From Streptomyces phaeochromogenes (lineage in GTDB: Bacteria > Actinomycetota > Actinomycetes > Streptomycetales > Streptomycetaceae), in NCBI RefSeq assembly GCF_001418655.1, contig NZ_LIQZ01000214.1, forward strand, positions 1 through 56,600: DNA of 56,600 nt. Reading direction: 5' to 3'. The notes under the pieces are model-generated. The model did not search any database and was not told the DNA's origin. It saw only the letters and a list, made by a program, of their open reading frames with translations. Position 1 is the first letter of the stretch. Every line of letters begins with the position of its first letter. The position numbers and the translations under genes are program-made. Shown piece by piece: positions 31,149-39,850 of this stretch.

Positions 31149-32156
31149 TCAGGAAATGTCTCGACCAGGGATTTGATAAAAAGGCTCCGGCAGTGATACG
31201 TCCCATCTATCCATCGCTGAGTGAATCTCGACTGCCAGTCGCGACGAAGCGTCATGCCGAGGATTCAGTAGCACGTTGCGACCGTTCGATGCTATGAAAT
31301 CGAATCCTGGAGAAAAAGCCCACAGATCAACCTTATACGGGTCGATACCCAGGAGCGTGCAAATATATCCGAGACCAGAGTCAACCGCGCCGAATTTATC
31401 GCGTTCAGCAAAGAGTCTGCCACACAGATCCATGAGGGCGTACCCTTTAGGTGCGACTTCATAGATCGTACCGGAGGTACGAGGATCTGAACTCGGAACG
31501 ATGAAACCGGTAAGGCTTAGGCGGATAATCCGCTCCTTGACCGGGCCGGCACCGATTCCGATCTTCTTGGCGAGCTGCGTGTAGTTACCGAAGCCGGAAT
31601 CTTCAACTTCCGCTAGGACAGCGAGACTAAGTCCGCTGGTGCCGCTCCATGTCGCGAACGAAGAGACGTCTCGGTCGGTGATCCCTCCTAGCACGACCGA
31701 CAGCAAGAGGTCGCGGGAGACGGATTCTTTCAACTCCGAGTGAACTAGTTTCCGATGACTTTCCGAGTCCGCGTCAAAATCCTCAGGGACCCAGAAGACA
31801 CGCAGCCGATCAAGCCTCTCCGAGAGCCCCGTTTTCTTATAGTCAGAGATAGCTTCATAAAGGACAGCTTTGTTCTTCATGGTGCTGCGCGCCACGTAAA
31901 TGAGGGCATCGGATTCCGATTCGGATAGCAGCATCCGAACATCCTTATCGATGCCCTCGGTGTGCTTCCAGAGAGTCTGACCTGAGACAGCCCTCTTCCA
32001 GTTGGTTGCCAGATCACAAGCGAAGTCGAAACGCTTACGTTCCGCCTCTTTGTATGCATACAGGCGGGACTCGGACGCGGCATCCATGATTTGCAGAATC
32101 GAATCAGAAAGAAAAGCGTGCTCCGCAGACTCGGCCACTGCGCCCCCCGTGGTCAC
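31149..32156 (-). CDS. Winged-helix cargo protein with unassigned N-terminal domain
   Basis: The 335-residue protein has a central winged helix (NYTQLAKKIGIGAGPVKERIIRLSLTGFI followed by a basic wing). The N-terminal half contains a W-K-R...E-x-x-x-K-D-V...ALIYVA pattern that recalls restriction-endonuclase-fold proteins, but the motif is too loose to call. It lies alone on the minus strand in low-GC cargo. Possibilities are a regulator or a nuclease with its own DNA-binding module. Confidence 0.55.
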   Translation of the reverse strand: MTTGGAVAESAEHAFLSDSILQIMDAASESRLYAYKEAERKRFDFACDLATNWKRAVSGQTLWKHTEGIDKDVRMLLSESESDALIYVARSTMKNKAVLYEAISDYKKTGLSERLDRLRVFWVPEDFDADSESHRKLVHSELKESVSRDLLLSVVLGGITDRDVSSFATWSGTSGLSLAVLAEVEDSGFGNYTQLAKKIGIGAGPVKERIIRLSLTGFIVPSSDPRTSGTIYEVAPKGYALMDLCGRLFAERDKFGAVDSGLGYICTLLGIDPYKVDLWAFSPGFDFIASNGRNVLLNPRHDASSRLAVEIHSAMDRWDVSLPEPFYQIPGRDIS

Positions 32157-32342
32157 TCAACGCTGATGCACGGATCGTACGGGGCACCACTGACATGCGC
32201 CCTCAGCAAGCCGCCTGCGCAGGCCAGTTGGACAGCAACCCGACCCAGGCTGAGCACCAGCGGCCTCTGCTCCTAGACTTGACGGTCGGCTCTGACACCC
32301 GGAACCGACCATGCCGTAAGCGGTGCTCACCCTCTACATCGC

Positions 32343-32672
32343 TCAGGACGAGGGCGTGAAGCCATCTGACTGGTCGAGGCGGAACTCGGAGCTCGGGGCC
32401 GTCGGGGTCCAACCCTCACGCAGGGCAAGCCGAACAGTCGCAGCAACACCGGACGGCAGTACAGGCTCAACCTCTCGACCAATCCAGTTGCTCGGATGGG
32501 GGTGGTTGGTCGTGACCACAAGCGTCATCCCTGTGGTGTCGGCATGCTCGACCGCGAACGTGCACGGCGACCAGGCCAGACCCTGGAAGTACGTCGGCCT
32601 GCCTCGCAGCCGCCAGCGGTAGGCCGTGGCGTCGACAACGACCCGTCGTGATCCCTTGCGGACCAGTGCCAT
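32343..32672 (-). CDS. Conserved Streptomyces hypothetical protein
   Basis: The 109-residue protein begins with a stretch (VDATAYRWRLRGRPTYFQGLAW) that I recognise as recurrent in short Streptomyces proteins from plasmids, phages and integrated elements. Strands (CTFAVEHAD, GMTLVVTT) and a helix follow. There is no catalytic or binding motif. The ATG at 32672 follows GGAGGGGGAG. Its function is unknown. Confidence 0.7.
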   Translation of the reverse strand: MALVRKGSRRVVVDATAYRWRLRGRPTYFQGLAWSPCTFAVEHADTTGMTLVVTTNHPHPSNWIGREVEPVLPSGVAATVRLALREGWTPTAPSSEFRLDQSDGFTPSS

Positions 32673-32943
32673 AACTCCCCCTCCAACAGCGAAGATTCTA
32701 GCGAGCCCGACCCTTCCGTCCGTCTCAGTTTCCGTCTCATTCAGCGCCGTTCACGGCAGTTCAGGCGAGACCGAAGGCGGTAGGCCCTCAGACCACCGAC
32801 CGCGCTTGAACGCAGGTGAACGGCCCCGTTCGAAGCCTCAGGGACCACCACCACAGTTGGAAAGCGTGTTGGTCCAACACTCGGAGATGGGCGACGGGCG
32901 TAAAGCAAGTGCCGGCGCACGCGCCATGGTTGAGGATGCCGCC

Positions 32944-33408
32944 ATGACCAACGACCTGGTGGCGTTCCTCAAGGCGCGCCTGGACGAGGATGCCGACCTG
33001 GCCCGGCGCTGTGACATGGCCGGATTCTCTGCGGAGTGGATCGCGCACAAAGCCGCAGTCGACTTCGGCCGAGGTGATCTCACCAGCTTTCACACCGCAA
33101 TCGCGCGGCACGTGGCCCTGCACGACCCTGCCCGCGTGCTGCGCGAAATCGAGGCCAAGCGGCACGTGCTGAACCGTCACACGCTCAGCCCGGCCGAAGG
33201 TGATCCCGAGCGACCGTGGGAGGGCCGTGACGACTGCCAGTTCGACGGCGACCTCTGGCCCTGCGATGACCTACTCGATCTCGCCCTGCCCTACCAGGAG
33301 CACCCCGACGTTCCCGAGCGCTATGAGGCGAACCGGGTAACCGAGGAACGGAACGACCGCACCACAAGCGCACCAGATAGGGCGGGGAACAGCGGGGAAC
33401 CACGGTGA
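32944..33408 (+). CDS. DUF6221-family small protein
   Basis: The 154-residue protein begins NDLVAFLKARLDEDADLARRC and contains DPARVLREIEAKRHVLNRH, the hallmarks of DUF6221 proteins that are common in Streptomyces phages and elements. No enzymatic motif is evident. The ATG at 32944 follows GAGG. The last 15 or so residues fall in a sequence repeated at 38205-38340, so the C terminus may have been replaced by recombination. Confidence 0.75.
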   Translation: MTNDLVAFLKARLDEDADLARRCDMAGFSAEWIAHKAAVDFGRGDLTSFHTAIARHVALHDPARVLREIEAKRHVLNRHTLSPAEGDPERPWEGRDDCQFDGDLWPCDDLLDLALPYQEHPDVPERYEANRVTEERNDRTTSAPDRAGNSGEPR

Positions 33409-33497
33409 AGACAACCGAGGCCGTCGAAGCCGTACCCCCACCGTTCGCCCTGGTCAACGCCAAGATCACCCGTAAATGCCCGCAGCTTCCCAAGTTG
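33358..33497. repeat. Left direct repeat flanking the CHAT-STAND-TPR module
   Basis: It is similar to about 38205-38340 on the right of the module: ACAAGCRCACCAGAT near the start, GGGGAACAGCGGG in the middle and AATGCCCGCAGCTTCCCAAG at the end are shared. It overlaps the 3' end of the DUF6221 gene. Confidence 0.6.
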
Positions 33498-33752
33498 AGG
33501 GCGTGAGCTCGATTCTCGTCGGCTGCTCCGGTTTGCCTGTCAGGAAGGTGGCCAGGCCTCTTTGTTGGCCAGACCGGCAAGGCGTGAAGTATATGAGCGC
33601 ACCGTTGCCGGGTGTTGTTCCGTCTGAGGGGGACAGGGGCATGCGTTCGGCACCGGTTTGGGGGTTTTGCCGTCGAAGCGGGGAGTGGGTGGCTACGGTC
33701 GCTGGTGCAATGGGGCGTAGTGGCGCGCCGCAGGTCGGTGCGGGGGCGGGGG
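33409..33752. other. Region between the DUF6221 and CHAT genes
   Basis: The first 90 bases belong to the flanking repeat. The remaining 250 are GC-rich and open in several frames without good codon bias or a ribosome site, so no gene is called. It should hold the CHAT promoter. A T-arm-like sequence at 33503-33520 was noted but is not a tRNA. Confidence 0.45.
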
Positions 33753-36700
33753 ATGGCTATGTCGGAGCGTTTGTTGCTGGAGGTGGCCGGGGACGGCCTA
33801 TTGACGGTGTTGGCGTGGCCGGAGGGCGAGTCGTATCCCAGTCGGGTAGGGGATCCGGTGACGTTGACGTGGCCGTTGGACGGGCCGGTGCTGGAGGATT
33901 TGCGCTGGTATCTGGAGGAGTATCTGCGGGCGCCGTTCGGCGTGTACGACGAGCGGGGCCAAAAGGTGGCCGCCCGGGTGCCGGGGTGGGGTAAGCAGAT
34001 CTTTGAGGCGGTGTTCGGCGCGGGGCCGGCCCGGGATGCCTATCTGCGAGCGCGGGCGCGGGCAGAAGATCGGGACGGCCGGGTGGAACTGGTGGTGGTG
34101 TCGGGGGCAGCAGCGCCGTTGGGGTGGCCGTGGGAGCTGATGGCTGACCCGGGACGCCCAACGCCGCTGGCGCTGGATGCGCAGGTGACCCTCTCGCGCA
34201 CCATGCCGACGGCAAGTTGGGGGAAGGTCTTCAAGGTTGGGGGGTCGCGGCTGCGGGTGCTGATGGTGATCTCCCGGCCGCGCGGCACCCGGGACGTGGG
34301 GTATCAGATGATCGCCCGTCCTATGCTGGGCCGACTGGCGGCGGTGCGCGGGCAGCTGGAGCTGATGGTGCTGCGCCCGCCGACCCTGGCGCACCTGCAG
34401 CAGGTGCTGGCCCAGGCGCGGGGGGCGGGTGAGCCGTTCCAGATCGTGCACTTCGACGGGCACGGGGTGTTCGGCCAGACAGTCGGCCCGTTGGGCGGGG
34501 CAGGGCGGCCTGTGATGTTCCGGGGGCCTGGGCCTCAAGGGATGCTGGCGTTCGAGAAGCCGGAAGGCGGATCCGATCTGGTGCCCGCGGATGAGGTGGC
34601 GAGGGTCCTCAACCAGGCCCAGGTGCCGGTGGTCGTGCTCAATGCCTGCCAGTCAGCGGTGGTGGGATCGCAGATCGAAGCGGCGGTGGCCACCCGGCTG
34701 CTGCAGGAAGGCACCGCGGCCGTGGTGGCCATGGCCTACAGCGTGTATGCGGTGGCAGCCGCGGAGTTCATGGCGGCCTTCTACGAGCGGCTGTTCGCCG
34801 GGGACCGAGTAACCGAAGCGGTGGCCGCCGGCCGCCGCCGCCTAGCCCAGCAGGACCTTCGGCCGTCGCCGAAGGGCATGATGCCGCTAGTCGACTGGAT
34901 GGTGCCGGTGTTGTATTCGCGCAGCGAGGTCCATTTTCCCGGGCTGCGCACCGAGCGCCAGGCCGACCAGTCGCTGGAAGAGATGCTGGATCGTATCCGC
35001 GAACGCCCCCATACCGGCGAGACGCCCTCGGAGGCGGCATTGGAGGCCGTGGGCGAGTTCATCGGCCGTGACGCCCTGCTCTACACTCTGGACTTAGCCG
35101 CCCGGCTGCAGCATGTGGTCGTGCTGCACGGGCCTGGCGGGACAGGCAAGACCGAGATGGCCAAGGCATTCGGCCGGTGGTGGCGCGACACCGGCGCCCT
35201 GGACCACCCGGACGGGGTGATCTGGCACTCCTTCGAACCCGGCGGCGCCTCCTTCGGCCTGGACGGCGTGATCACCAGCATCGGACTGCGTCTGTTTGGC
35301 ACCCAGTTCGCCCAACTCGATCCCAGCCAGCGCCAGGCCCTGGTGGAAGAGGTCCTGCACACACGTCGACTGATGTTGGTGTGGGACAACTTCGAATCTG
35401 TCCACACCATGCCCGACCCCGCCCAGGCCACCCCGCCCCTGCCGAAGCAAGACCGCAACCAGTTGCGCGATTTCCTGGCCCGTATCGCCACCCACGGCAC
35501 CAGCGCGGTCATCGTCACCAGCCGCGCCCCGGAAACCTGGCTCGGTCCCCAGATGCGCCGGGTGGAGGTGCCCGGCCTGGACAGCGAGGAAGCTGGCCAG
35601 TACGCCGACCACCTGCTGGCCCCCTACCCCGATGCCCAACCACGCCGGGAGCTGAAGGCGTTCGGGGAGCTGATGCAGTGGCTGGACGGGCACCCCCTGA
35701 GCATGCGCATCATCCTGCCTCTCCTGGACACCACCGGCCCACAAGACTTGCTGGCCGGCCTCCAGGGCGCCACCCCGCTGCCCGACACTGCAACCGGCGA
35801 GCGCACCACCTCCATCGCCGCCAGCATCACCTACTCCTTCACTCACCTGCCCACCCCGGACCAGCACGCCCTGACCGCGCTAAGCCTCCTCCATGGCGTC
35901 GCCGACGCCGACGTCCTAGGCATTTTCTCCGCGGACCCGGACGTTCCTGAGCCGTTCCGCGGGCGCACGGCCGCCGAGTGGAGTCATCTGCTGGACCGGG
36001 CAGCGGGTGTGGGGCTGCTGACGCCACTGGGGGCGGGGATGTACCGCATTCACCCAGCCCTACCCGCCCACCTCACCGCACACTGGCAAACCCAAGCCAC
36101 CGAGACCTACTGCGACCAGCACGCCGCCGCCACCCGCGCCCTCCTCAACGCCCACGCCGCCTTCGGCGACGGGCTCATGGACGAGATCAGCAGCGGCGAC
36201 GCCCAACTCGCCTTGGCATTGGTCCATCATCAGCAGCGGACGATGAGCAGGCTGCTCGGCCACGCCTGCGGCCACGCCCTGTGGCCCCAAGCCCGAAAGA
36301 TTGCCGAGCCACTGAGTAAGTACTGGGACGCCCGAGGGCTGGTAGCAGAGGCACGGGCCTGGGTCGACCGGGCACGGTTGGCCCTGGAAACCCCCTACGG
36401 CAGCCCACCCAACCTGGACACCCCGGCCGGCTCCTTCTGGCTGTTCCTGGTCGGCTCCCAAGCCATCCGACAGATCCATGCACATCAGTTGGAACAAGCC
36501 GAGCGCACCTACCGCGACATCCTCAATGCCCTGCAACAGCAGCCCACCACGCCCCAGCAACAGGCCCATCTCGGCGCGGCCTACCACCAGCTCGGTGTGG
36601 TCGCCCAGAGCCGTGGCCAGCTGGAGGAAGCCCGGGACTGGTACCGCCAATCCCTCACCATCAAAGAAGACCTCGGCAACCGGCGCGGCATGGGCAGCAG

Positions 36701-37553
36701 CTACCACCAGCTCGGCATAATCGCCCAGAACCGCGGCCAGCTGGAAGAGGCCGAGGATTGGTACCGCCAATCCCTCACCATCAGCGAAGACCTCGGCAAC
36801 CGGCCCGACATGGCCCTCAGTTACCACCAGCTGGGCAACGTCGCCTGCATGCAGGGGCGACTGGAAGAGGCCGAGGATTGGTACCGCCAATCCCTCACCA
36901 TCAGCGAAGACCTCGGCAACCGGCCCGACATGGCCACCTGCTACAACGAGCTGGGCAACGTCGCCTACCTGCGGGGGCGACTGGAAGAGGCCGAGGATTG
37001 GTACCGCCAATCCCTCACCATCAGCGAAGACCTCGGCAACCGGCCCGGCATGGCCACTACCTACCACAGGCTCGGCATGGTCGCCCGGAAGCGCGGCCAG
37101 TTGGAGGAAGCCGAGGACTGGTACCGCCAATCCCTCACCATCAACGAAGACCTCGACAACCGGCCCGACATGGCCACCGTCTATGGCCAGCTGGGTAACG
37201 TCGCCTACCTGCGGAGACGACTGGAAGAGGCCGAGGACTGGTACCGCCAATCCCTCACCATCAACGAAGACCTCGACAACCGGCCCGGCATGGCCACTAC
37301 CTATGGCCAGCTGGGTCTACTCGCTGAGGCGCGACACCAGCCGCAGGAGGCACTGGAATGGATGGTCCGATGCGTGGCCCTGTTTGATCGGTTCCCACAC
37401 CCGGCAACCGAACCGGGCCCCGATCATCTCAAGCGGCTGACTCAAGCGCTGGGAACCACCACCCTCGAACAAACCTGGCAGAGCATCACCGGCAACCGTC
37501 TGCCGCCCGCAGTACGCCACCATGTCATCACTCACCCGCCCACAGCTCCCTGA
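33753..37553 (+). CDS. CHAT-STAND(NB-ARC/NACHT)-TPR protein, NLR-like
   Basis: The 1266-residue protein has three parts. A CHAT protease domain (about 80-400) has the caspase-type dyad H237 in HFDGHGVF and C299 in NACQSA. A STAND ATPase (about 440-780) begins EFIGRDALLY, with Walker A GPGGTGKT (460-467), Walker B LMLVWDNFES (D545) and VIVTSRAP. Helical repeats end in six near-identical 40-residue TPR units (944-1183) of the form LEEAEDWYRQSLTI. The order, protease-switch-sensor, is that of NLR-like receptors: TPR binding of a trigger would release the CHAT protease. Start ATG 33753 follows a G-rich site; 33759 is an alternative. It is followed after 21 bases by a small membrane protein. Confidence 0.92.
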   Translation: MAMSERLLLEVAGDGLLTVLAWPEGESYPSRVGDPVTLTWPLDGPVLEDLRWYLEEYLRAPFGVYDERGQKVAARVPGWGKQIFEAVFGAGPARDAYLRARARAEDRDGRVELVVVSGAAAPLGWPWELMADPGRPTPLALDAQVTLSRTMPTASWGKVFKVGGSRLRVLMVISRPRGTRDVGYQMIARPMLGRLAAVRGQLELMVLRPPTLAHLQQVLAQARGAGEPFQIVHFDGHGVFGQTVGPLGGAGRPVMFRGPGPQGMLAFEKPEGGSDLVPADEVARVLNQAQVPVVVLNACQSAVVGSQIEAAVATRLLQEGTAAVVAMAYSVYAVAAAEFMAAFYERLFAGDRVTEAVAAGRRRLAQQDLRPSPKGMMPLVDWMVPVLYSRSEVHFPGLRTERQADQSLEEMLDRIRERPHTGETPSEAALEAVGEFIGRDALLYTLDLAARLQHVVVLHGPGGTGKTEMAKAFGRWWRDTGALDHPDGVIWHSFEPGGASFGLDGVITSIGLRLFGTQFAQLDPSQRQALVEEVLHTRRLMLVWDNFESVHTMPDPAQATPPLPKQDRNQLRDFLARIATHGTSAVIVTSRAPETWLGPQMRRVEVPGLDSEEAGQYADHLLAPYPDAQPRRELKAFGELMQWLDGHPLSMRIILPLLDTTGPQDLLAGLQGATPLPDTATGERTTSIAASITYSFTHLPTPDQHALTALSLLHGVADADVLGIFSADPDVPEPFRGRTAAEWSHLLDRAAGVGLLTPLGAGMYRIHPALPAHLTAHWQTQATETYCDQHAAATRALLNAHAAFGDGLMDEISSGDAQLALALVHHQQRTMSRLLGHACGHALWPQARKIAEPLSKYWDARGLVAEARAWVDRARLALETPYGSPPNLDTPAGSFWLFLVGSQAIRQIHAHQLEQAERTYRDILNALQQQPTTPQQQAHLGAAYHQLGVVAQSRGQLEEARDWYRQSLTIKEDLGNRRGMGSSYHQLGIIAQNRGQLEEAEDWYRQSLTISEDLGNRPDMALSYHQLGNVACMQGRLEEAEDWYRQSLTISEDLGNRPDMATCYNELGNVAYLRGRLEEAEDWYRQSLTISEDLGNRPGMATTYHRLGMVARKRGQLEEAEDWYRQSLTINEDLDNRPDMATVYGQLGNVAYLRRRLEEAEDWYRQSLTINEDLDNRPGMATTYGQLGLLAEARHQPQEALEWMVRCVALFDRFPHPATEPGPDHLKRLTQALGTTTLEQTWQSITGNRLPPAVRHHVITHPPTAP
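36582..37301 (+). repeat. Six tandem 120-bp repeats encoding TPR units
   Basis: Units begin at 36582, 36702, 36822, 36942, 37062 and 37182. Within each, a stretch of about 70 bases around GACTGGTACCGCCAATCC (or GATTGG...) is almost identical at DNA level, including synonymous sites, while the CACCAGCTCGG part varies more. This indicates recent duplication or gene conversion. Confidence 0.9.
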
Positions 37554-37574
37554 CCATCACGAGGAGAGCACCAC

Positions 37575-37955
37575 ATGGCCGACCCGGTCGGACTGGGCGC
37601 ACGAGCCGCAGCACAGCGCCTCGCCACCCCGCACAATCTCAACCTCACAACCGATGTGGAAGCTGCTCTCCACACCCGCGAGACCACCAACCGCCCCGAT
37701 CAGTACCTGGACCCGATCTCGATCGGTGCGCTCATCGTGAGCATCGCCAGCCTCACCTGGACCGTCTACAACGATCTCAGAAGGCACACCCCCGCGCCCG
37801 ACCGCGACGTCATCAACCGCCACGTGCGCATCCGACTCGACCAAGCCGAAACACCCCAACCAGCCCTCAGCGCCGCAGACCGCGACCGGTACATCGACAT
37901 CACCGTTGAAGAAACGCTCAATGCAGCTCAAGACCCCGCCTCGGGCCAGAACTGA
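37575..37955 (+). CDS. Small single-span membrane protein, partner of the CHAT protein
   Basis: The 126-residue protein has a hydrophilic N terminus, one membrane helix (ISIGALIVSIASLTWTVY at about 55-72) and a charged C-terminal domain ending in an acidic helix (YIDITVEETLNAA). The ATG follows GAGGAG 21 bases after the CHAT gene, so both come from one message. It could be a substrate of the CHAT protease, a membrane effector released by cleavage, or an anchor. None of these can be decided from sequence; no known family was recognised. Confidence 0.75.
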   Translation: MADPVGLGARAAAQRLATPHNLNLTTDVEAALHTRETTNRPDQYLDPISIGALIVSIASLTWTVYNDLRRHTPAPDRDVINRHVRIRLDQAETPQPALSAADRDRYIDITVEETLNAAQDPASGQN

Positions 37956-38431
37956 TCCAAATCCCTGTATCGCGGGCCCGAGCCGCGGGCAGTTGCAACA
38001 GGCCAGGCGTTGCCGACAGCGTTCTACGCCGGTGAACGCCCACGGTTGCTGTACAGCGGCGGAGTACAGCAACCTGAGCAACCGACCGTGACCGACCGCC
38101 GCTCTAAAGGATCACACGGTGGCCTATATGACTTCTGTCGACCGATCTCTATAGAGCCACGGATCAGAAGGCTGCGGCCGTTTGCACCCACCACGGCCGC
38201 CCCACAAGCACACCAGATCCAGCGGGGAACAGCGGGAAATGTCGGTGAAAGCAGCCGAGCCCGGTAGGGCTGTACCCCGGCCATCTGCCCAGGTCAGTGC
38301 CCAGGCCGCCCACAAATGCCCGCAGCTTCCCAAGCTGATGTGGCGGTTGTCCTACCGTTCGTCCGGGCTGCGGCGCTGGGGCGCCGGTCCCGGCCGAGCG
38401 GCAGGACAACCAACCGCGACCGAGCAGTGGT
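37956..38431. repeat. Right repeat of the CHAT module, with a perfect 11-bp hairpin
   Basis: No gene is supported. GGTTGCTGTAC (38044-38054) and GTACAGCAACC (38064-38074) form a perfect hairpin also present near 30842. The segment 38040-38180 resembles 30840-30980, and 38205-38340 resembles 33358-33497. The right copy therefore joins both halves that are separate on the left. Confidence 0.6.
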
Positions 38432-38752
38432 TCATGCCGCAGGAGCTTCCCGAGGCGAGAGCCGAGGCGCCTTCTTCGTCATGTCACTCGACTCCGCAGC
38501 AAGCCCGGCCGCAATCAACCTCGCCAGCAGCTCGGCCGCTTCAGGCCGAACGGTCCCGAGCTGCACGATCCCGTCACCGAAGACGTTCACGTCGGCCACC
38601 AGGCCAGCGAAGTCGGAGTCCAGGCCGAGCAACACAAGCTGATCAGCCAGAGTGCCGGCGCCTCGCCGTGCGCGGTTCCAGCCGCGTACGTAGGGCACGC
38701 CAGGTGACAAGTTCTCGGCTCGTTTGGCCACCACTCCGCGCCGGTCGGTCAT
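38432..38752 (-). CDS. Hypothetical protein, paralogue of the next gene
   Basis: The 106-residue helical protein shares the core LVLLGLDSDFAGLVADV..FGDGIVQLG..RPEAAELLARLI with the adjacent 106-residue protein (LVRAGLEKDFPYLRADV...). The two are probably an old tandem duplication. The N terminus is basic (TDRRGVVAKRAE). The ATG at 38752 lies 4 bases after the upstream stop. The function is unknown; the type recurs in Streptomyces elements beside HTH regulators. Confidence 0.65.
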   Translation of the reverse strand: MTDRRGVVAKRAENLSPGVPYVRGWNRARRGAGTLADQLVLLGLDSDFAGLVADVNVFGDGIVQLGTVRPEAAELLARLIAAGLAAESSDMTKKAPRLSPREAPAA

Positions 38753-38756
38753 GGCG

Positions 38757-39077
38757 TCAGGCCCTTCCCTCGTGTTCTTCGGCAATGGACGATCCGTGAC
38801 TTCCGTCATTTCCGTCTTGGCGGTATCCGCTTGCCAGCGCCAGGCGAAGGAGTTCCGCGAGGCGCTCGGCCGTGGCCGGGGACACTCGGCCCAGGTCGAC
38901 GAGGCCATGCCCGAACGCGCTCACGTCCGCGCGCAGGTAAGGGAAGTCCTTTTCCAGGCCGGCGCGAACGAGGACGTCCCGCAGTGCAGTGGTCACATCT
39001 CGGGCCGCGTACCAGCCGTCGCTGTCGAGAGGCGACCACGCGGCAGCGTCGCGCCCGTGGGTCGGCTCATCCGGCAT
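38757..39077 (-). CDS. Hypothetical protein, paralogue of the previous gene
   Basis: The 106-residue protein has the core LVRAGLEKDFPYLRADVSAFGHGLVDLGRVSPATAERLAELL, matching its neighbour in position and length. The N terminus (PDEPTHGRDAAAWSPLDSDGWYAARDV) differs. The ATG at 39077 lies inside the end of the upstream gene (11-base overlap), so the three minus-strand genes 39627-38432 form one operon. It carries no motif of known activity. Confidence 0.65.
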   Translation of the reverse strand: MPDEPTHGRDAAAWSPLDSDGWYAARDVTTALRDVLVRAGLEKDFPYLRADVSAFGHGLVDLGRVSPATAERLAELLRLALASGYRQDGNDGSHGSSIAEEHEGRA

Positions 39078-39627
39078 CTGTGGTCGTCTCCTCAGGGAGG
39101 GCAACGACCGCTGAGTAGGGCGTCGGGTACTGCTCGTCGAAGCGGTCCATCCTTGTCAGGAGTTCCGCGGAGGCGACCAGGACGGTTGCGAGGGCGACCG
39201 GGCGCCGCGGATTGGCTTCCGGTCGGCGGGTAGGCGCGCGAAGCCATTGGTAGCGGTCCTCGGACAGAGGGATGGCTCCGGGGACGACGATGGCGCAGCC
39301 GTGGTCGAGGTACCGGTACGGCGGTGGCGATGACGTTTCGCGTTCGAGGTAATACGTGAAGACCTCGCGGCCCTGCGAGCCCAGAAAGAAGCCGACTCGC
39401 TGCGCCCTGCGGTCGACGACCGCCGGCCCGAACAGCATGCCGTTTCGTCGAAGACGGTCAAACATCTCCATCCCGAGACGCTGGTCCACGCTCAGCACGT
39501 CGAAGAAACGGCCGGTCGACAGCGCGCAGGGCCTTCGGGGATCGTCCGCCCAGACTTGCCGACACTCGGCGGGATTGTCCGCTGCGGCGGAAAGCCACTC
39601 CATGCCACTTCTGGTCATCCTCTGCAC
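39067..39627 (-). CDS. Streptomyces hypothetical protein, Prim-Pol-N-like
   Basis: The 186-residue protein starts with MEWLSAAADNPAECRQVWADDP after a short leader and continues GRFFDVLSVDQRLGMEMFDRL. This pattern resembles short Streptomyces proteins sometimes annotated as primase/polymerase N-terminal-like. Catalytic acids of an active primase are not evident, so it is probably not a polymerase. The GTG at 39627 follows GAGGTGAG; ATGs at 39618 and 39603 are alternatives. It heads the operon with the two 106-residue paralogues and is divergent from the HTH-TPR regulator. Confidence 0.6.
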   Translation of the reverse strand: MQRMTRSGMEWLSAAADNPAECRQVWADDPRRPCALSTGRFFDVLSVDQRLGMEMFDRLRRNGMLFGPAVVDRRAQRVGFFLGSQGREVFTYYLERETSSPPPYRYLDHGCAIVVPGAIPLSEDRYQWLRAPTRRPEANPRRPVALATVLVASAELLTRMDRFDEQYPTPYSAVVALPEETTTDAG

Positions 39628-39850
39628 GTCATCTCACCTCGGTCAGAACCCAGTTGCGGCCGCAACGCCGCCTGTCTCCAGACTCAGGGGCACCACCCCG
39701 GTGAGAGCAGATGACGAGAGGTGACGGGGGATGACACGTCTCGGGTACACGCGTCTTCCCCCTCACGGGTCAACAACCCACGAACTCCGGTTACTTGCAG
39801 CGCACACCGGAGAACAGCGCGTACATTCGGTCGGGAAGCCAAAGAATCGC

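Noticed and set aside
32700..32790. Possible att-like direct GTTCA repeats upstream of the DUF6221 gene
   Set aside because: Only short, imperfect repeats are present and no integrase or second copy matches them.
33503..33520. T-arm-like sequence in the repeat left of the CHAT gene, suggesting an old att site
   Set aside because: The stem has mismatches and no matching copy was found at another border, so an att site cannot be supported.
36060..37250. Minus-strand frame with repeated EVFADGEGLAVPILGLFQ units
   Set aside because: It is the complement of the TPR repeats; the regularity comes from the sense strand and there is no ribosome site.
36582..37301. Regular 120-bp repeats resembling a CRISPR array or satellite
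   Set aside because: They lie in one long frame, have a 40-residue TPR period and no spacers.
37575..37955. Identification of the small membrane protein as a known conflict-system constant component (EACC1-like)
   Set aside because: Size and one membrane helix fit loosely, but the sequence does not show the motifs I associate with that family, so it is left unnamed.
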